Part shown: piece by piece, positions 11,995 to 22,745 of the stretch
Position numbering within the stretch: position 1 is the first letter of the stretch
Layout of the letters: every line of letters starts with the position of its first letter
NCBI RefSeq assembly: GCF_950295315.1
Contig: NC_080176.1
Location: forward strand, 35,303,263-35,367,262
Reading direction: 5' to 3'
Origin: Erinaceus europaeus
Taxonomy: Eukaryota > Chordata > Mammalia > Eulipotyphla > Erinaceidae
DNA: 64,000 nt
Notes under the pieces: generated by a model
Told to the model about the DNA's origin: nothing
The model's database searches: none
What the model saw: only the letters and a program-made list of their open reading frames with translations
Program-made: the position numbers and the translations under genes

Positions 11995-12575
11995 AGTCTG
12001 AACTTATGTTTATAGCAGCACATTTTTTAAAATAGCAGCACATTCTTAATAGCAGCACATTTTTATAATAGTGCTGCATATTTTTAATAGCAGCACTTTT
12101 TTTTAAATAGCAACCCAAAAGTACCATGACAGATGAGTGGTTAAGAAAGTTGTGGTATATACACAGAATTGTATACTATTCAGTTATTAAAAATGAAGTC
12201 ATCTCCTTGCCTCGTCTGGGGTGGATTTTGAAGGAGTCATGTTAAGTGAGGTAAGTCAAAATGAGGACAATTATCAGATCATCTCACTCATAGGTAGAAC
12301 TTAAGAAAAAAGGACAGAAAGGGGAGGCACAAAGTGAAATGTGGGGGATTGATTGTATTTGCTGTACTGCACTAGAGCAAAGGACTCTAGGGAAGGGGAG
12401 GAAGGAGGAGGACTTGGGGGTGGGTCTTTGTGATCCTAGTGCATGATGGTAGAAAAATGACCTAAGGTTGGGGTGAGAGTGTTTTGCAGACATCCATCAC
12501 AGAGAGTCAAGAGATTGTACCTATATGCCAACAACTGTACTTAATCCATTAACTCCCCAATAAAGAAAGGACAAA
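11995..12575 (+). mobile_element. Old L1 ORF2 end and 3' UTR
   Basis: Plus-sense remnant of the ORF2 C-terminal coding region (CAGATGAGTGGTTAAGAAAGTTGTGGTATATACACAGAATT, compare the usual IYTMEYY segment) with in-frame stops. The 3' UTR follows and ends in TTAACTCCCCAATAAAGAAAGGACAAAA. Before it, 12010-12100 holds about five diverged copies of an AATAGCAGCACATTTTT unit, a local tandem expansion of L1 sequence. Confidence 0.75.
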
Positions 12576-13052
12576 AAACAGTATGTTGTGAAATCATCAC
12601 TTTACATGAACAAATAATAATCTGGCCAGATATGGGGGTCTCCTTGTTGGTAAGACTGTACCAGTAGCTCAATTAAGAGTATAGCAGGGAGGTGCATAGA
12701 CCCTTCCTCACAGGGTGCAAGGTCACATTCTGTTAGACATATACTGCATTAATTGCAGAAATACTCTGTATGAATAGCTTGACTAGAGGCTCTTGTTGCT
12801 GGGCTAAAGCAGAACAAAGCACTCCTGCTGACTGGTGAGGCAGATGTTTGCTTCCTCCTCCTTTGTATGAGCAGTGCAGGTAAAGTCCTCAAAGTGCAGT
12901 TCCTTGTGAGCTTGTCCCATTGAGGAATGACAGGCACCTCTTATAAGCCAAGGGCCAGGTGCTGACTTCTGCTCTACAACCAGAGGACAACATTGAACTT
13001 CCCTACATCTTGGAAACAACTTCCAACTTCTCTTCCCCCGTCTGACCCCAAA
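12576..13052. other. Unclassified sequence
   Basis: Nothing recognised; short ORFs only. Confidence 0.4.
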
Positions 13053-13086
13053 ACGTAGTTAGTTAGTTAGTTAGTTAGTTAGTTCT
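13053..13086. repeat. (AGTT)n microsatellite
   Basis: About eight AGTT tetranucleotide units in a row. Confidence 0.95.
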
Positions 13087-13394
13087 TCAGTTTTCAGGCT
13101 GACCTAGGTCTAGGTCCTGGGACACTGCACCTTTTTAAATTTTCTCACTTTTGTGACTGTTAGTTACTATCTTTTCATCTTCAGGCATTTGGGGATTGGT
13201 GTGGAGGGTTCTTCTTAGTTCCTTTCACCTGCTTTCCTCTAGAAGCAAACTCTTGGGCAAAGCTCTGGATAGACGTATTTGCACTGAAATGCCAATTTTA
13301 AATAGCTGGTAACAGATGTGTTTCTTCTCCCAAGAATACTTGTATTAGAGCAAGAATAGCTATAGGTATATAGACTTACACAGCAGTATGGAAT

Positions 13395-13530
13395 ATAAAG
13401 GTATATAGATATATGTAGAGGCAGAAAGAGAGAGAGAGTGAAAGAGACAACAGCATCAAAGTTTCAGTCAGTGCAGTGGAGCCAGTCTGGAGCTTGGGCC
13501 ATGTGACGCCGAAGCAGTACACTGTCCATT
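13395..13530 (-). mobile_element. SINE family D (old copy)
   Basis: Plus strand shows GAGGCAGAAAGAGAGAGAG, ACAGCATCAAAGTTTC, CAGTGCAGTGGAGCC and a degraded head ending near ACTGTCCATTCC. It is the reverse of the copy at 6655. Confidence 0.55.
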
Positions 13531-13591
13531 CCATCACTGTTATTGCTGGAACTTGTACCTATGTGATGAATCTACTGTACCTGGTGACCAT

Positions 13592-14372
13592 TTTTCCTTT
13601 TTTTTTTAAATTTATTTATAAAATAAAAATAGAAAATATTAACAAAACCATAGGACAAGAAAGGTAAAATTCCACACAATTCCCACCACCAGAATTCCAT
13701 ATCCCATACCCTCATTGGAAGCTTTCCCCTTCTTTATCCCTCTGGGATTATGGACCCAGGGTCAGCATGGGGTGCAGAAGGTGGAAGGTCTGGCTTCTGT
13801 AATTGCTTTTCCACTAGACATGGGCGTTAGCAGGTGGATCCATACCCCCAGCCCGTTTCTATCTTTCCCTAGTGGGGCAGGGCTCTGGGAAGGTGGGGTT
13901 CCAGGACACAATGGTGAGGTCATCTGCTCAGGGGTGTCAGTTTAGCATCATGGTAGAATCTGCAGCATGGTGTCTGAAAAAGCATTAAGATATAAAGAAG
14001 AACATTCAAAAAAATAATCTGGACCCTAAAGGCAAGAATATAGTAGATGAGATTTGGTGTCTCCGTTTTCGAAAAAAATTAGTTAAGTCTATTTTAGATA
14101 TATTCCAAGGGGCCCGTGACTTCACTAATTTTTGCCTAAGCCTAACAGCTAACATGCATTTGGGCCAAAGGTATTATCTGGGGAGATGGTGTCAGAGCTG
14201 GAAATAGGACTCTAAAGCTGTATCAGGGAAGAGAGTAGCTCCCAAATCTGGGAAAAGCATATAAATACCATTAACTGTAAAACCCCATCGATTTGATCTG
14301 GAGCCCATATTCAGCATAGGAACCTATGTAACCTCTGCATCCCTGTAGGTCTGAGATTGAATTCTGTGGTCA
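13592..14372 (-). mobile_element. Old L1 3' UTR fragment
   Basis: Antisense L1 3' UTR from TTTTTTTTTAAATTTATTTATAAAAT and CCATAGGACAAGAAAGG through CATTAACTGTAAAACCCCATCGATT to TCTGAGATTGAATTCTGTGGTCAT. Confidence 0.8.
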
Positions 14373-14374
14373 TA

Positions 14375-14543
14375 TTTTCTTTTTTAAAAAACTATGATTG
14401 AGACAAAGAGAAATAAGAGAGAGAGAACGTAGAGTGTGGGGGGGGGGGGGCGGGGAGAAGCCAGGCCATTGCACTCAGGTCCTTGTGCATGGTAATTTGT
14501 GCACTTTTAGTGGCTGTGTCACCGCCCAGGTGATAGATATTCT
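14375..14543 (-). mobile_element. SINE remnant cut by an L1
   Basis: Contains GACAAAGAGAAATAAGAGAGAGAGA, a G homopolymer, and CAGGTCCTTGTGCATGGTAATTTGTGCAC, the head region of a family C-like SINE on the minus strand. Its end carries the left TSD copy of the L1 that follows. Confidence 0.6.
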
Positions 14544-15894
14544 TTTTTTTTAATTTTTTAATTTTTTATTTAAGAAAGGATTAACAAAACCATAGGGTAG
14601 GAGGGGTACAATTCCACACAATTCCCACCACCCAATCTCCATATCCCACCCCCTCCCCTGATAGCTTTCCCATTCTCTATCCCTCTGGGAGCATGGACCC
14701 AGGGTCATTGTGGGTTGCAGAAGGTAGAAGGTCGGGCTTCTGTAATTGCTTCCCCGCTTAACATGGGTGTTGACTGGTCGGTCCATACTCCCAGTCTGCC
14801 TCTCTCTTTCCCTAGTAGGGAGGGTCTCTGGGGAAGTGGAGCTCCAGGACACATTGGTGGGGTCTTCAGTTTAGGGAAGCCTGGCCGGCATCCTGATGAC
14901 ACCTGGAACCTGGTGACTGAAAAGAGAGTTAACATGTGAAACCAAACAAATTGTTGAGCAGTCATGGACCCAAAGGTTGGAATAGTGGAGAGGAAGTGTT
15001 AGGGGGGTACTCACTGCAAACTCTAGTATACTTCTACTTTCAGGTATATATTTTGCAGTAGTTTACGGATACGTGTGAACATATGCTCTCTCTCACAGAA
15101 ACTGGTGTATATCTAGGTTTTGGGACTTTGTTAGAAAGTGAACCACCTGAGATGGAATTAGAGTATACTATGAAAGGAAAGGTCTCACCCGAGTAATGAA
15201 GCTGAAGGGTTGTCATTCCACACGTGAAGTCTCTGGACACAGTCTGAAGTGAAGCATGTTGAGGTGGCAATCGTTGTGTTGGTTAGGTTGTGATCGGCAG
15301 ATGCAATATTATTTGATAGGGATTGGGAGAGGCATACAGGAAAGTGGGCCCTATCCAAGGGTTCCAGGACTGGGGGAAATAGAGGCTCTATAGTGGAGAT
15401 GTGATGTTTCTGCTGTCTTAGGGTTCAAAAAGACAATCGATAGTTAATGTTATCATCACATTATTTGGTAATTGGGTTAACTTTGAAAAGTCCTTTTGTT
15501 ATGGTTTGCTGTACAGTACCCAGTATCTTGTATATAGCTGTGCTATTGGTTGCTTCTGATCTACTTGGTCTAGGCTTTTGAGAGAGTCTGCATATCAATT
15601 ACACAGCCTATATATTGAAAAGATTCAGTTTGTGTTTTGAAAAACTTCGAGACATACAATCAATTTTCCCCCTCTCATATTAGTTAACTAGTGATTTATA
15701 TGACTACATTTTACTAGAAGTGTACATAAACACCATTCCCACCACCAAAAGACTGTGACCCATCCCTCCCACCCACTCCCACCCCCCACTGGCTCAGGAA
15801 GCTGCATGTCTACCCCTCACCACAGGGTTTTTACTTTGGTGCCCTACTTACAATTTGGTCAGGTCCTGAAAGTTTCCCTTTCAGATCTTCTTAC

Positions 15895-16179
15895 TCAACT
15901 TCTGTTGATGAGTGGGATCATCCCATACTCATCTTTATCTTTCTGACTTAGCTCACTTAACATAATTCCTTCTAGTTCTGTCCAAGATGGGTCAGCGAAG
16001 GTGGGTACATTGTTCTTGATAGCTGTATAGTATTCCATTGTGTATATATACCACAGCTTTCTCAGCCACTCATCTGTTGTTGGGCACCTGGGTTGCTTCC
16101 AGGTTTTAACTATCATGAATTGTGCTGCTATGAACATAGGAGTACACACGTTTTTTTGGTTGGGTGTTATGGAGTCCTT
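15895..16179 (-). pseudogene. L1 ORF2 C-terminal fragment
   Basis: Minus-strand frame with the typical ORF2 C-terminal run [29 protein letters not shown] and a final LSELSQKDKDEYGMIPLI stretch before the stop at 15895. It encodes only the last part of the L1 protein, beyond the reverse transcriptase. It is a dead 5'-truncated retrocopy; the frame upstream is lost at the inversion junction near 16180, where the open frame runs into unrelated antisense sequence. Confidence 0.9.
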
Positions 16180-16488
16180 GAAACCGTTACTAAGAACCTC
16201 CCCAACAACAAAAGTCCTGGACCAGGTGGCTTCACAAATGAATTCTGCAAAACTTTCAGGAAACAATTAGTACCCATACTTCTTAAGCTTTTCCATAAGA
16301 TTGAAGAAACAGGAATACTCCCTTCCACCCTCTATGAAGCCAACATCACCCTGATACCAAAAGCTGATAGGGACAGAACAAAAAAGGAAAACTACAGACC
16401 AATAACTCTGATGAACATAGATGCCAAAATATTAAAAAAGGTCTTGGCCAACCGGATACAGCAACATATCAAAAAGATTGTTCATCAC
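16180..16488 (+). pseudogene. L1 ORF2 reverse-transcriptase fragment (inverted segment)
   Basis: Plus-strand frame with hallmarks of the finger region of L1 reverse transcriptase: [71 protein letters not shown], then HHG. The catalytic FADD motif lies further downstream in intact ORF2 and is absent. The piece belongs to the same insertion as the minus-strand C-terminus and was inverted on insertion. Confidence 0.92.
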
Positions 16489-16503
16489 GGTGATAGATAT
16501 TCT

Positions 16504-17284
16504 AATGGTGGGGTTTCAGACCATTAAGTCAGGTTAAAGAGCAATTTGGGGAAGAGAAACTGTCCTGAATCCAAATAGACCTATCCTCCAGAAAATCTCT
16601 GTTTCAAGGTAGACAGTGACTGGTAATGGAACCCAGGCTGCTGGCTATGGGGAGGGCTGGTCCCATGGTCTCTGAGAAGCTGGCCTTGCTCCACAACCAG
16701 ACTTGGAAATCCTGTCTGAAAAATCTTGAGGCCCTGTCTGAAAAATCTTGAGCAAGAATCTGGCTTATCCCTGAGGAATGCTTGGAAATTCTATGAATAT
16801 TATATTTGTGGCAAATGTTTTATTGTTTTGCTGTTGTCTCCAATGGGTATGACAGACATTTCTTGGTTGTAAGGATTCCTGAACTTTCTGTTGTGTGAAA
16901 TGTCCCAAGTTCCCACGTCTAGGTTAGTGCCTGTTGACAGCAGCCGTTTCTTTCTCATCATTCCTCAGCTTGTCTAAGAAGTGTTTTCTATATTCAAATG
17001 CTGACCTCTGGGTAGATGAACGTTTGCTAAGACCCAGTGAAATTCCTCTAGGCTTTGAGCATGCATGGTGAGCACATCACTGTAGAATGGGGCCACAGGG
17101 ATGATTCTAAGTCAGTGGGCACCAGCCTCACTCCTAGACATGCTCTTACTGAGCATCCAAGGCAGCTCACTCTGACAGGACAGGTCTCAAATGGCCCCTA
17201 TTCCATTATATATATATTTTAATCTTCATAAAACTAAAGAGGCAATAGTATTGGTTATTATTATTTGCAAGAAAATATCACAAA
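16504..17284. other. Unclassified sequence with a small tandem duplication
   Basis: No gene or known repeat. CCTGTCTGAAAAATCTTGAG occurs twice in tandem around 16714-16755. Confidence 0.5.
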
Positions 17285-17400
17285 GAGGGACATGGAGAGA
17301 ATGCAGTAATTAAATATCTGAGGCTTGAAGGTTCCACATTCAATCCCTGGGAATGAACATAAGTCAGAGCTGAGCAGTGCTCTTCTCTCCTCTTCTCTCA
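17285..17400 (+). mobile_element. SINE family B (old copy)
   Basis: Diverged head, then CTGAGGCTTGAAGGTTCCACATTCAATCCC, and AAGTCAGAGCTGAGCAGTGCTCT. Confidence 0.65.
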
Positions 17401-17424
17401 TTAAAATAAAATAAATCTTAAATT

Positions 17425-17545
17425 AAAAGATTATTGGGGGATTAATGTTTTATAGTTGACAGTAAAATACAATTGTTTGTACCTTCATAACATTTCCCAG
17501 TTTTCCACATAACAATTCAACCCCCACTAGGTCCTCCTCTGAAAT
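17425..17545 (-). mobile_element. Old L1 3' end fragment
   Basis: Antisense of an older L1 3' terminus: TTATTGGGGGATTAATGTTTTATAGTTGACAGTAAAATACAATTGTTTGTACC, then CATTTCCCAGTTTTCCACATAACAATTCAACCCCC. Confidence 0.75.
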
Positions 17546-17724
17546 TTTTTTTTTTAAATAATAATTTGGAGAGACAATTTTGGGCTTCTGTGCTATCCTA
17601 GTGAACTGAAATCTCACTATGCATTTCCCCTCTGATGTTTATGTGTTCTGAATAATAAGTTAGACCTATAGTATATGTTTTGTATTTGCCAGTTTTCTTT
17701 TATAATTTTTTTAAACAATCACTT

Positions 17725-17800
17725 TTTTCAATTTTTTATTAGTGATTTAATAGTGATTAATAAGATTGTAAGATAACAGGGGTACAATTCCTTACATTCG
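17725..17800 (-). mobile_element. L1 3' terminus, very short
   Basis: TTTTTTATTAGTGATTTAATAGTGATTAATAAGATTGTAAGATAACAGGGGTACAATTCC is the antisense L1 end only; the rest is missing. Confidence 0.7.
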
Positions 17801-17884
17801 GATTTTTTATTAATGTGAGCTCCTTCAGGCCAGTGACTGAATCTTATCTACTTGTATGTTTCCTTCCCTCCAGGGACTGTTTGT

Positions 17885-18053
17885 TTGTTTATTTATTTTT
17901 ATTACCACCAGACTTATCACTGGTGCTCAGTGCCTCAGTGACTGCTCCACCACTCCTGGCAATCTTCCTTTTTTTCTATTCTTTTCCTTCTTTCCTTTCA
18001 TCTTTACTTCCTTCCCTCATTCTTTTTCTTTCTGAGTAGAGAAAGAGAGAACA

Positions 18054-18127
<74 letters not shown>

Positions 18128-18262
18128 GCCAGAGAGACCAAGAGCTGCAGCTTTACTGCTTTTTAAGCATCCCTCCTACTGGTAGGGACTGGGGGATTAA
18201 CCCCCTGATCCTTGCTCATGGTAACATGTACACTGTATGGGTTTTGCCACTGCCTGTCCCTC
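17885..18262 (-). mobile_element. Long (dimeric-type) SINE containing a microsatellite
   Basis: Starts with the extra tail module seen in long family A copies (TCACTGGTGCTCAGTGCCTCAGTGACTGCTCCACCACTCCTGG). A CT-rich part, the microsatellite, AGAGCTGCAGCTTTACTGC and a head block ending CCACTGCCTGTCCC follow. Confidence 0.65.
18053..18127. repeat. (AC)n(AG)n microsatellite
   Basis: About 17 AC units then about 18 AG units inside the SINE body. Confidence 0.95.
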
Positions 18263-18304
18263 CCATCCAAGCTCTTATATATAGTACATGGTCATAAAAA
18301 ATTC

Positions 18305-18400
18305 AAGGTAGGGCTGAGAAATACCTCACCCAGTAGCTGCATGCCTTACCATGTGTGAAGCCCCAGATTCAAGTTCCAGTACCACATCCTGTCTCTTCCT
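18305..18400 (+). mobile_element. SINE family D fragment
   Basis: GCTGAGAAATACCTCACCCAGTAGCTGCATGCCTTACCATGTG followed by a B-box-like ATTCAAGTTCC and a short CT-rich tail. Strongly diverged. Confidence 0.45.
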
Positions 18401-18449
18401 TTCTCACCAAGTCTAATTCAGATGGATTTGAAGGCATGTTGATTGCAAC

Positions 18450-18805
18450 TAAAAGTCACAGAAAAAAAGTAACTAACGTGACACCAACTTGTCTTTCCTG
18501 GGCCAATGACCTGCCAATGTGTTCTGGAACTTCACCTCTCCAGAACCCTGACCTGTGAGGGAAAGAAAGAGACAGACTAGGAGTATAGATCAACCTGTCA
18601 ATACCTGTGTCCAACGGAGAAGCAATTACAGAAGTCAGACCTCCCACCTTCTGTACCCCACAATGATCCTGGGTCCATGCTTTCAGAGGGGCAAAGAATA
18701 GGAAAACTATCAGGGGATGGGATGGGATATGGAACTCTGGTGGTGGGAATTGTATCCTTCTTATCATATGGTCTTGTTGATAATTATTAAATCAATTTTT
18801 AAAAG
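18450..18805 (+). mobile_element. L1 3' UTR fragment
   Basis: Plus-sense L1 end: CAATGTGTTCTGGAACTTCAC, GAGAAGCAATTACAGAAGTCAGACC, CCTGGGTCCATGCTTTCAGAGGGGC, CTCTGGTGGTGGGAATTGTATCC, ending GATAATTATTAAATCAATTTTTAAAA. Confidence 0.85.
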
Positions 18806-18914
18806 TCATGAAGGGGAAAAGTATCTCACCCCAGATGCACTTATGAGAGTCTCAGAATTGCCCTGTCTCAGTTATATCCAATAGACATCCATAGAGCTCT
18901 AATAATACTTTTTA

Positions 18915-19200
18915 TTTTATAGCATATGGATGAGTCTTAGAAACATTTAGCTGAGTGAAAGGAGTCAGTCACAAAAGTCTGTAAGTTGCATGGTTCCATC
19001 TATGCAAAATGCCCAGAAAGGTAGATCTACAGAGTCAGAGTTAGAAAAGAGATTCATTATTGCCTAGGGCTGTAGGGGATGTGGAAGGGGTGGCTTTCAA
19101 AGGGTATGAAGTATTTTGGGGGGGATGGGTGTTGAAAGACTTTGAAAGTATGGTGATGGTTGCCTAACTCTGTAAATATACACCAAATAACACATTTAAA
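18915..19200 (+). mobile_element. Ancient L1M-type 3' fragment
   Basis: Shows the classic old mammalian L1 3' end order: GCTGAGTGAAAGGAGTCAGTCACAAAAG, TTGCATGGTTCCATCTATG, CATTATTGCCTAGGGCTG, GATGGTTGCCTAACTCTGTAAATATAC. It predates the lineage-specific L1 copies. Confidence 0.75.
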
Positions 19201-19204
19201 AAAA

Positions 19205-20025
19205 AATCTATGGTATGCTCATTGTGGAAAAATTAATTCGTTAAAATGAATAAATTATGATCTTGGGCGAAGTGAAGTGAAGAGGAAAGGAGAAGTGCTG
19301 GCTTGAACTTCTGCCCTTAGAAAAGAGGATGAATGAATCTTGAAATTTTATAGACACAGTAAGAAATATGTGGTATGATTTGGTGATGAAATGGAAATTG
19401 GGGCAAATGGAGTAGAGATAAAATCAAAGCCAAGAATCTAGTGGAGAGCATATTACATGGTGACCACTGGTAACTTGTGTAATTCTTTTCTTTTGGAAGT
19501 GGGTGAGTACTATGACTTGTTTTTAACCTATAGACTATGGCAATAAGGATGGAGTTTTATTCATACATGTCTTTTTTACTTTGTAAGAACTCAATCTTAG
19601 TAGACTATAAAGAAGGATTCTCTTGCTGATCTTGGAAAAGCAAGCTGACTTTGATATGGTCTTAACCTGGAGAGAACCATATGGTTGGGAGTGGCAGTAG
19701 ATGCTAAGACCTAGGCTAGGGGTGGCTTTCAGGCAACAGTTCATAAAAAGCCAGAGGTCTTCAGTCTTACAACCACAAGAAACTTAATTCTGAGTTTGGA
19801 AAAGGACTCTGAGTTGCCAAAGGAGTGTGGCCTAATCAACACCCTGACTGCAACAAGGGTCCCCAGTTGGCTGTGCCTGGACTTCTGTTATATAGAAACT
19901 TAGAGATAATAAAAGTGTGTGGTTTTAACCTTTTAGATGTGGGCTGATTTTTCAATACAATAATAGAAAAAAAAATCAATGCAGGGTTACTATTGAAAGA
20001 AAAGGTGATTTTCAGAATTATTATT
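19205..20025. other. Unclassified sequence, no gene seen
   Basis: About 820 bases without recognised repeats or coding signal. Confidence 0.45.
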
Positions 20026-20029
20026 TATT

Positions 20030-20700
20030 TAACTTAATTTTTATTTTAAAAACAGAAATACTGACAAGGTAGGATAAAAGTGGTACAATTCCACACAATT
20101 CCCACCACCAGAACTTTGTATCCCATTACCTCCCCTGATAGCTTTCCTATAATTTATTCCTCTGGGAGTATGGACCCAGGGTCATTATGGGGTTCAGAAG
20201 GTAGAAGGTCTGGCTTCTGTAATTGCTTCCCCACTGAACATGGGCATTGATAGGTTGATCCATACCCCGAGCCTGTCTCTCTCTTTCCCTAGTGGGTTGG
20301 GACTCTGGGGAAGTGGGGCTCCAGGACATATTGGTGGGGTTGTCTGCCCTAAAAAGTCCGGTTGGCATCATGTTAGCATCTGGAACCTGGTGGCTAAAAA
20401 AGAGTTAAGATACAAAGCAGAACAAATTGTTGACTAATCATGAAACTAAAGGCTGTAATATTGCAGATGAAGATTTGAGGTCTCGTTTTGGAAAAAGGTA
20501 GTAGGTCTATTTTAGATATATTCCAAGGGGCCCATGACCCACCTAGTTTTTTTGCCTGAGTCTGACATCTCATATGCAGGTGACCTAAGTTATTGTCTGG
20601 GGGGATTGTCTCATAGTTGGAAAGAGGACCAGAAAGCTGGATCAGGGCAGATCAGGGAAGTAGCAACCAAATATAGGAAAAGTATATAAATATTGTTAAC
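20030..20700 (-). mobile_element. L1 3' UTR fragment
   Basis: Antisense L1 3' UTR from the tail (TTTTTATTTTAAAAACAG) and GGTAGGATAAAAGTGGTACAATTCC to AAGTATATAAATATTGTTAACTTG near 20700. Confidence 0.85.
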
Positions 20701-20755
20701 TTGAAAGACTTCTGGAAGAAAAAATGTGGTTGATGATAAAATTATAGAATAGAGG

Positions 20756-21078
20756 TGTTGTTATCACTGGGCTGGCTTCATGGGCGGGTAACAGAGATGA
20801 CCAGAGACACATGGCTGAACTGAGAACGCAATTTAATCTTTATTCACAAGTGGGAAAACATGTGCTCTTCTGTCTTTCTCCTCCGGTGGCAGAGAGAGAC
20901 TCCTAAACTAATCACCACACAAATCTGTCCTGCATCCTTCTCCTCCGGCTGCGGCAGGAACTCAGGAAGTACATAGGGTAGGGGGCAGGGAGAAGGGAGT
21001 AGCACAAAAACTAGCAAGGGCCAAACCAAATCTCCTAGAGGTGCGGGGGGGATCAAACCAATGTGAAGCATAGCAACA
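20756..21078 (-). repeat. 3' LTR of the 2.3-kb element
   Basis: On the sense (minus) strand it begins TGTTGCTATGC and ends in a CA dinucleotide. AATAAA (plus TTTATT near 20840) is the likely polyadenylation signal. Confidence 0.92.
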
Positions 21079-21096
21079 ATTCCCCCTTTTCTTTTT
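21079..21096 (-). promoter_or_regulatory. Polypurine tract of the 2.3-kb element
   Basis: Sense strand AAAAAGAAAAGGGGGAAT directly before the 3' LTR, the usual plus-strand primer of reverse transcription. Confidence 0.88.
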
Positions 21097-22302
21097 AACT
21101 AAATGACCATAGTATCAGGAGTGTGGGGTGAACAGAAACCTATATCATACAGGCATTTTCAAAAAAGAAACTGGCACAAACATGGAGGAACCTATAAGCG
21201 AGCAACAAGAACCAGTGTGCTGCCAAAGGAAGGCCTGAGGGGGCCATTTTTTGCCTCTGTGGGCAAAGCTTTATCAGCTAAAGAACTTTTGCTGCCTCTT
21301 TGGGCTTTTTTTTTTTTTTTCCTCTGTGGGCATTACTTAGCATGGGGGGCTATGGCCTAGAGTCCCAAGGCAGCTGGCTCCAGTCAGTCTTTGAGAAACC
21401 CAGCAGCATAAAGGGAAGCTACTAGTTTTGTGCAAAGTGTCCAAGAGGTGTACCAGTGAATCTGATAGAAGTGCCAGTCCAAAGCAGATGTCCACCGAAG
21501 AATTGTCAGGGGGTGAATTGTTGTACGTCTGTCTCGATGGGGAATGTCAACCATCGGAATTCTGCTTTTCTGTAGAGAACTTGACCGTTGCAATTAACTT
21601 ACTATGAAACAAAACTTGTAGCAGATTAGAAGTTTACCACAATTGATAACTCTATTACAATTGGAAGTCTTTTTTGGTATGATTTTAAGGTTGTTTAAAG
21701 TTTAAACAATAAAATGTGGAAAGGTAAACAGAAGAACCATGGGGGAAAAAAAAACCTAGGGCATGAGAATCATTAGCATAACCATTGTGCAATTGAGAAG
21801 GATTCGAGAGTTTTACATATCAACAAGTCTATTTAACCTTTTGTTAAACCCATTGAAGATGGAGCCATATCCTAGGTGTGTGCAGTTTTTTTTTTTAGAC
21901 TAACTTAGTTAAAATATATTGATTTTTAACTAATTTTTAACTCAGACTTTAAATGCAAGTTAATTTTACCTTTATGAGAACTATGTTGAAAACTTTTTTC
22001 ATTTAACTCTGTCTGGTAAGAATATAGCCTTAAAGTTACATTTTTAACCTTAAAGTTAATGTTTACCAAACTTTAAACACACACAAAAACATGGTTTTCA
22101 ATACACAAGGAGGAAAACTTTTGTTATGAAGATATGTCATTTTAAACACGAGTTTAGATCTATACTGTCTTAGCCGTTCGGGGAGTGTGTTGTCCAGCGG
22201 TGGCTTCTTGCGCAACTTCAGCTCCAGGAATTGTAAGTAGCGATCTCTGCAGGAATCTCTGTGTATTCTAGCTTTTCTGACTTCAGAGCCTAGTTGGGGA
22301 TC

Positions 22303-22674
22303 TCAGCCAGGGGGCCCAGTTTTGGCAGGGAGCCCACGGTCTCTGGATGGTCCGGGATCTGCCCAGACTTCATAGCAGGAGGGCGGGTGGGCCAGTCGTG
22401 CAGAAGGCACTGGCTGAGGTGCTCCGGGGTGGTGGCCAGGATGGGCTGCAGCCCTGCCCACCATGCCTACTGCCCTGCTCTCAGCAGCTGAGCATGGGGG
22501 GAGCCCACGCCCAATGCCCCGCGCCATGCGGCGGAAAGCCGGCTCCTGTGGGCTGGCGTTGGGCGGAAACCACAGAGTGGTCCAGAGATAAATGTTCCAG
22601 AAACAGCGAAACAGTCTCATGAAGAAAGGGCAGAGGCCTTTGGAGATCTCTTCACAAGTAGAAGAGAAGGCCAT
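22303..22674 (-). CDS. 123-codon ORF after the primer-binding site, unknown product
   Basis: An ATG at 22672-22674 opens about 50 nt downstream of the primer-binding site, the position gag takes in the full provirus of this window. The predicted 123 residues start with a polar stretch. A hydrophobic, aromatic-rich segment follows at about residues 17-37 (FFMRLFRCFWNIYLWTTLWF), then a Pro/Arg/Gly-rich C-terminal part. I see no capsid, zinc-knuckle or other retroviral domain. It may be a residual or replaced gag N-terminus, or chance coding in a GC-rich leader. The full provirus also places a membrane segment at the Gag N-terminus, but the two do not visibly align. Confidence 0.35.
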   Translation of the reverse strand: MAFSSTCEEISKGLCPFFMRLFRCFWNIYLWTTLWFPPNASPQEPAFRRMARGIGRGLPPCSAAESRAVGMVGRAAAHPGHHPGAPQPVPSARLAHPPSCYEVWADPGPSRDRGLPAKTGPPG

Positions 22675-22723
22675 AGTGTATAGGTAGCCAAATTGTCACT
22701 TATCTGGGGGATGGGCAGGTCAC

Positions 22724-22743
22724 GTCCCATGTTGTAGGCGCCA
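22724..22743 (-). promoter_or_regulatory. Primer-binding site, tRNA-Lys type
   Basis: Sense strand TGGCGCCTACAACATGGGAC, two bases from the LTR end. It resembles the tRNA-Lys1,2 site used by many betaretroviruses, with a 2-nt insertion and a mismatch. Confidence 0.75.
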
Positions 22744-22745
22744 TA

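Larger units (their letters stand above)
14544..16488 (-). mobile_element. Young L1 with 5' inversion and 15-bp TSD
   Basis: A single insertion bounded by GGTGATAGATATTCT at 14529-14543 and 16489-16503. Read on the minus strand it has an inverted ORF2 reverse-transcriptase piece (about 16180-16488), then the sense ORF2 C-terminus (about 15895-16179), then about 1.35 kb of 3' UTR and the A tail. The reconstructed empty site reads ATATTCT/AATGG, close to the L1 endonuclease preference TTTT/AA. This copy ties the 3' UTR blocks scattered through the window to L1. Confidence 0.93.
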
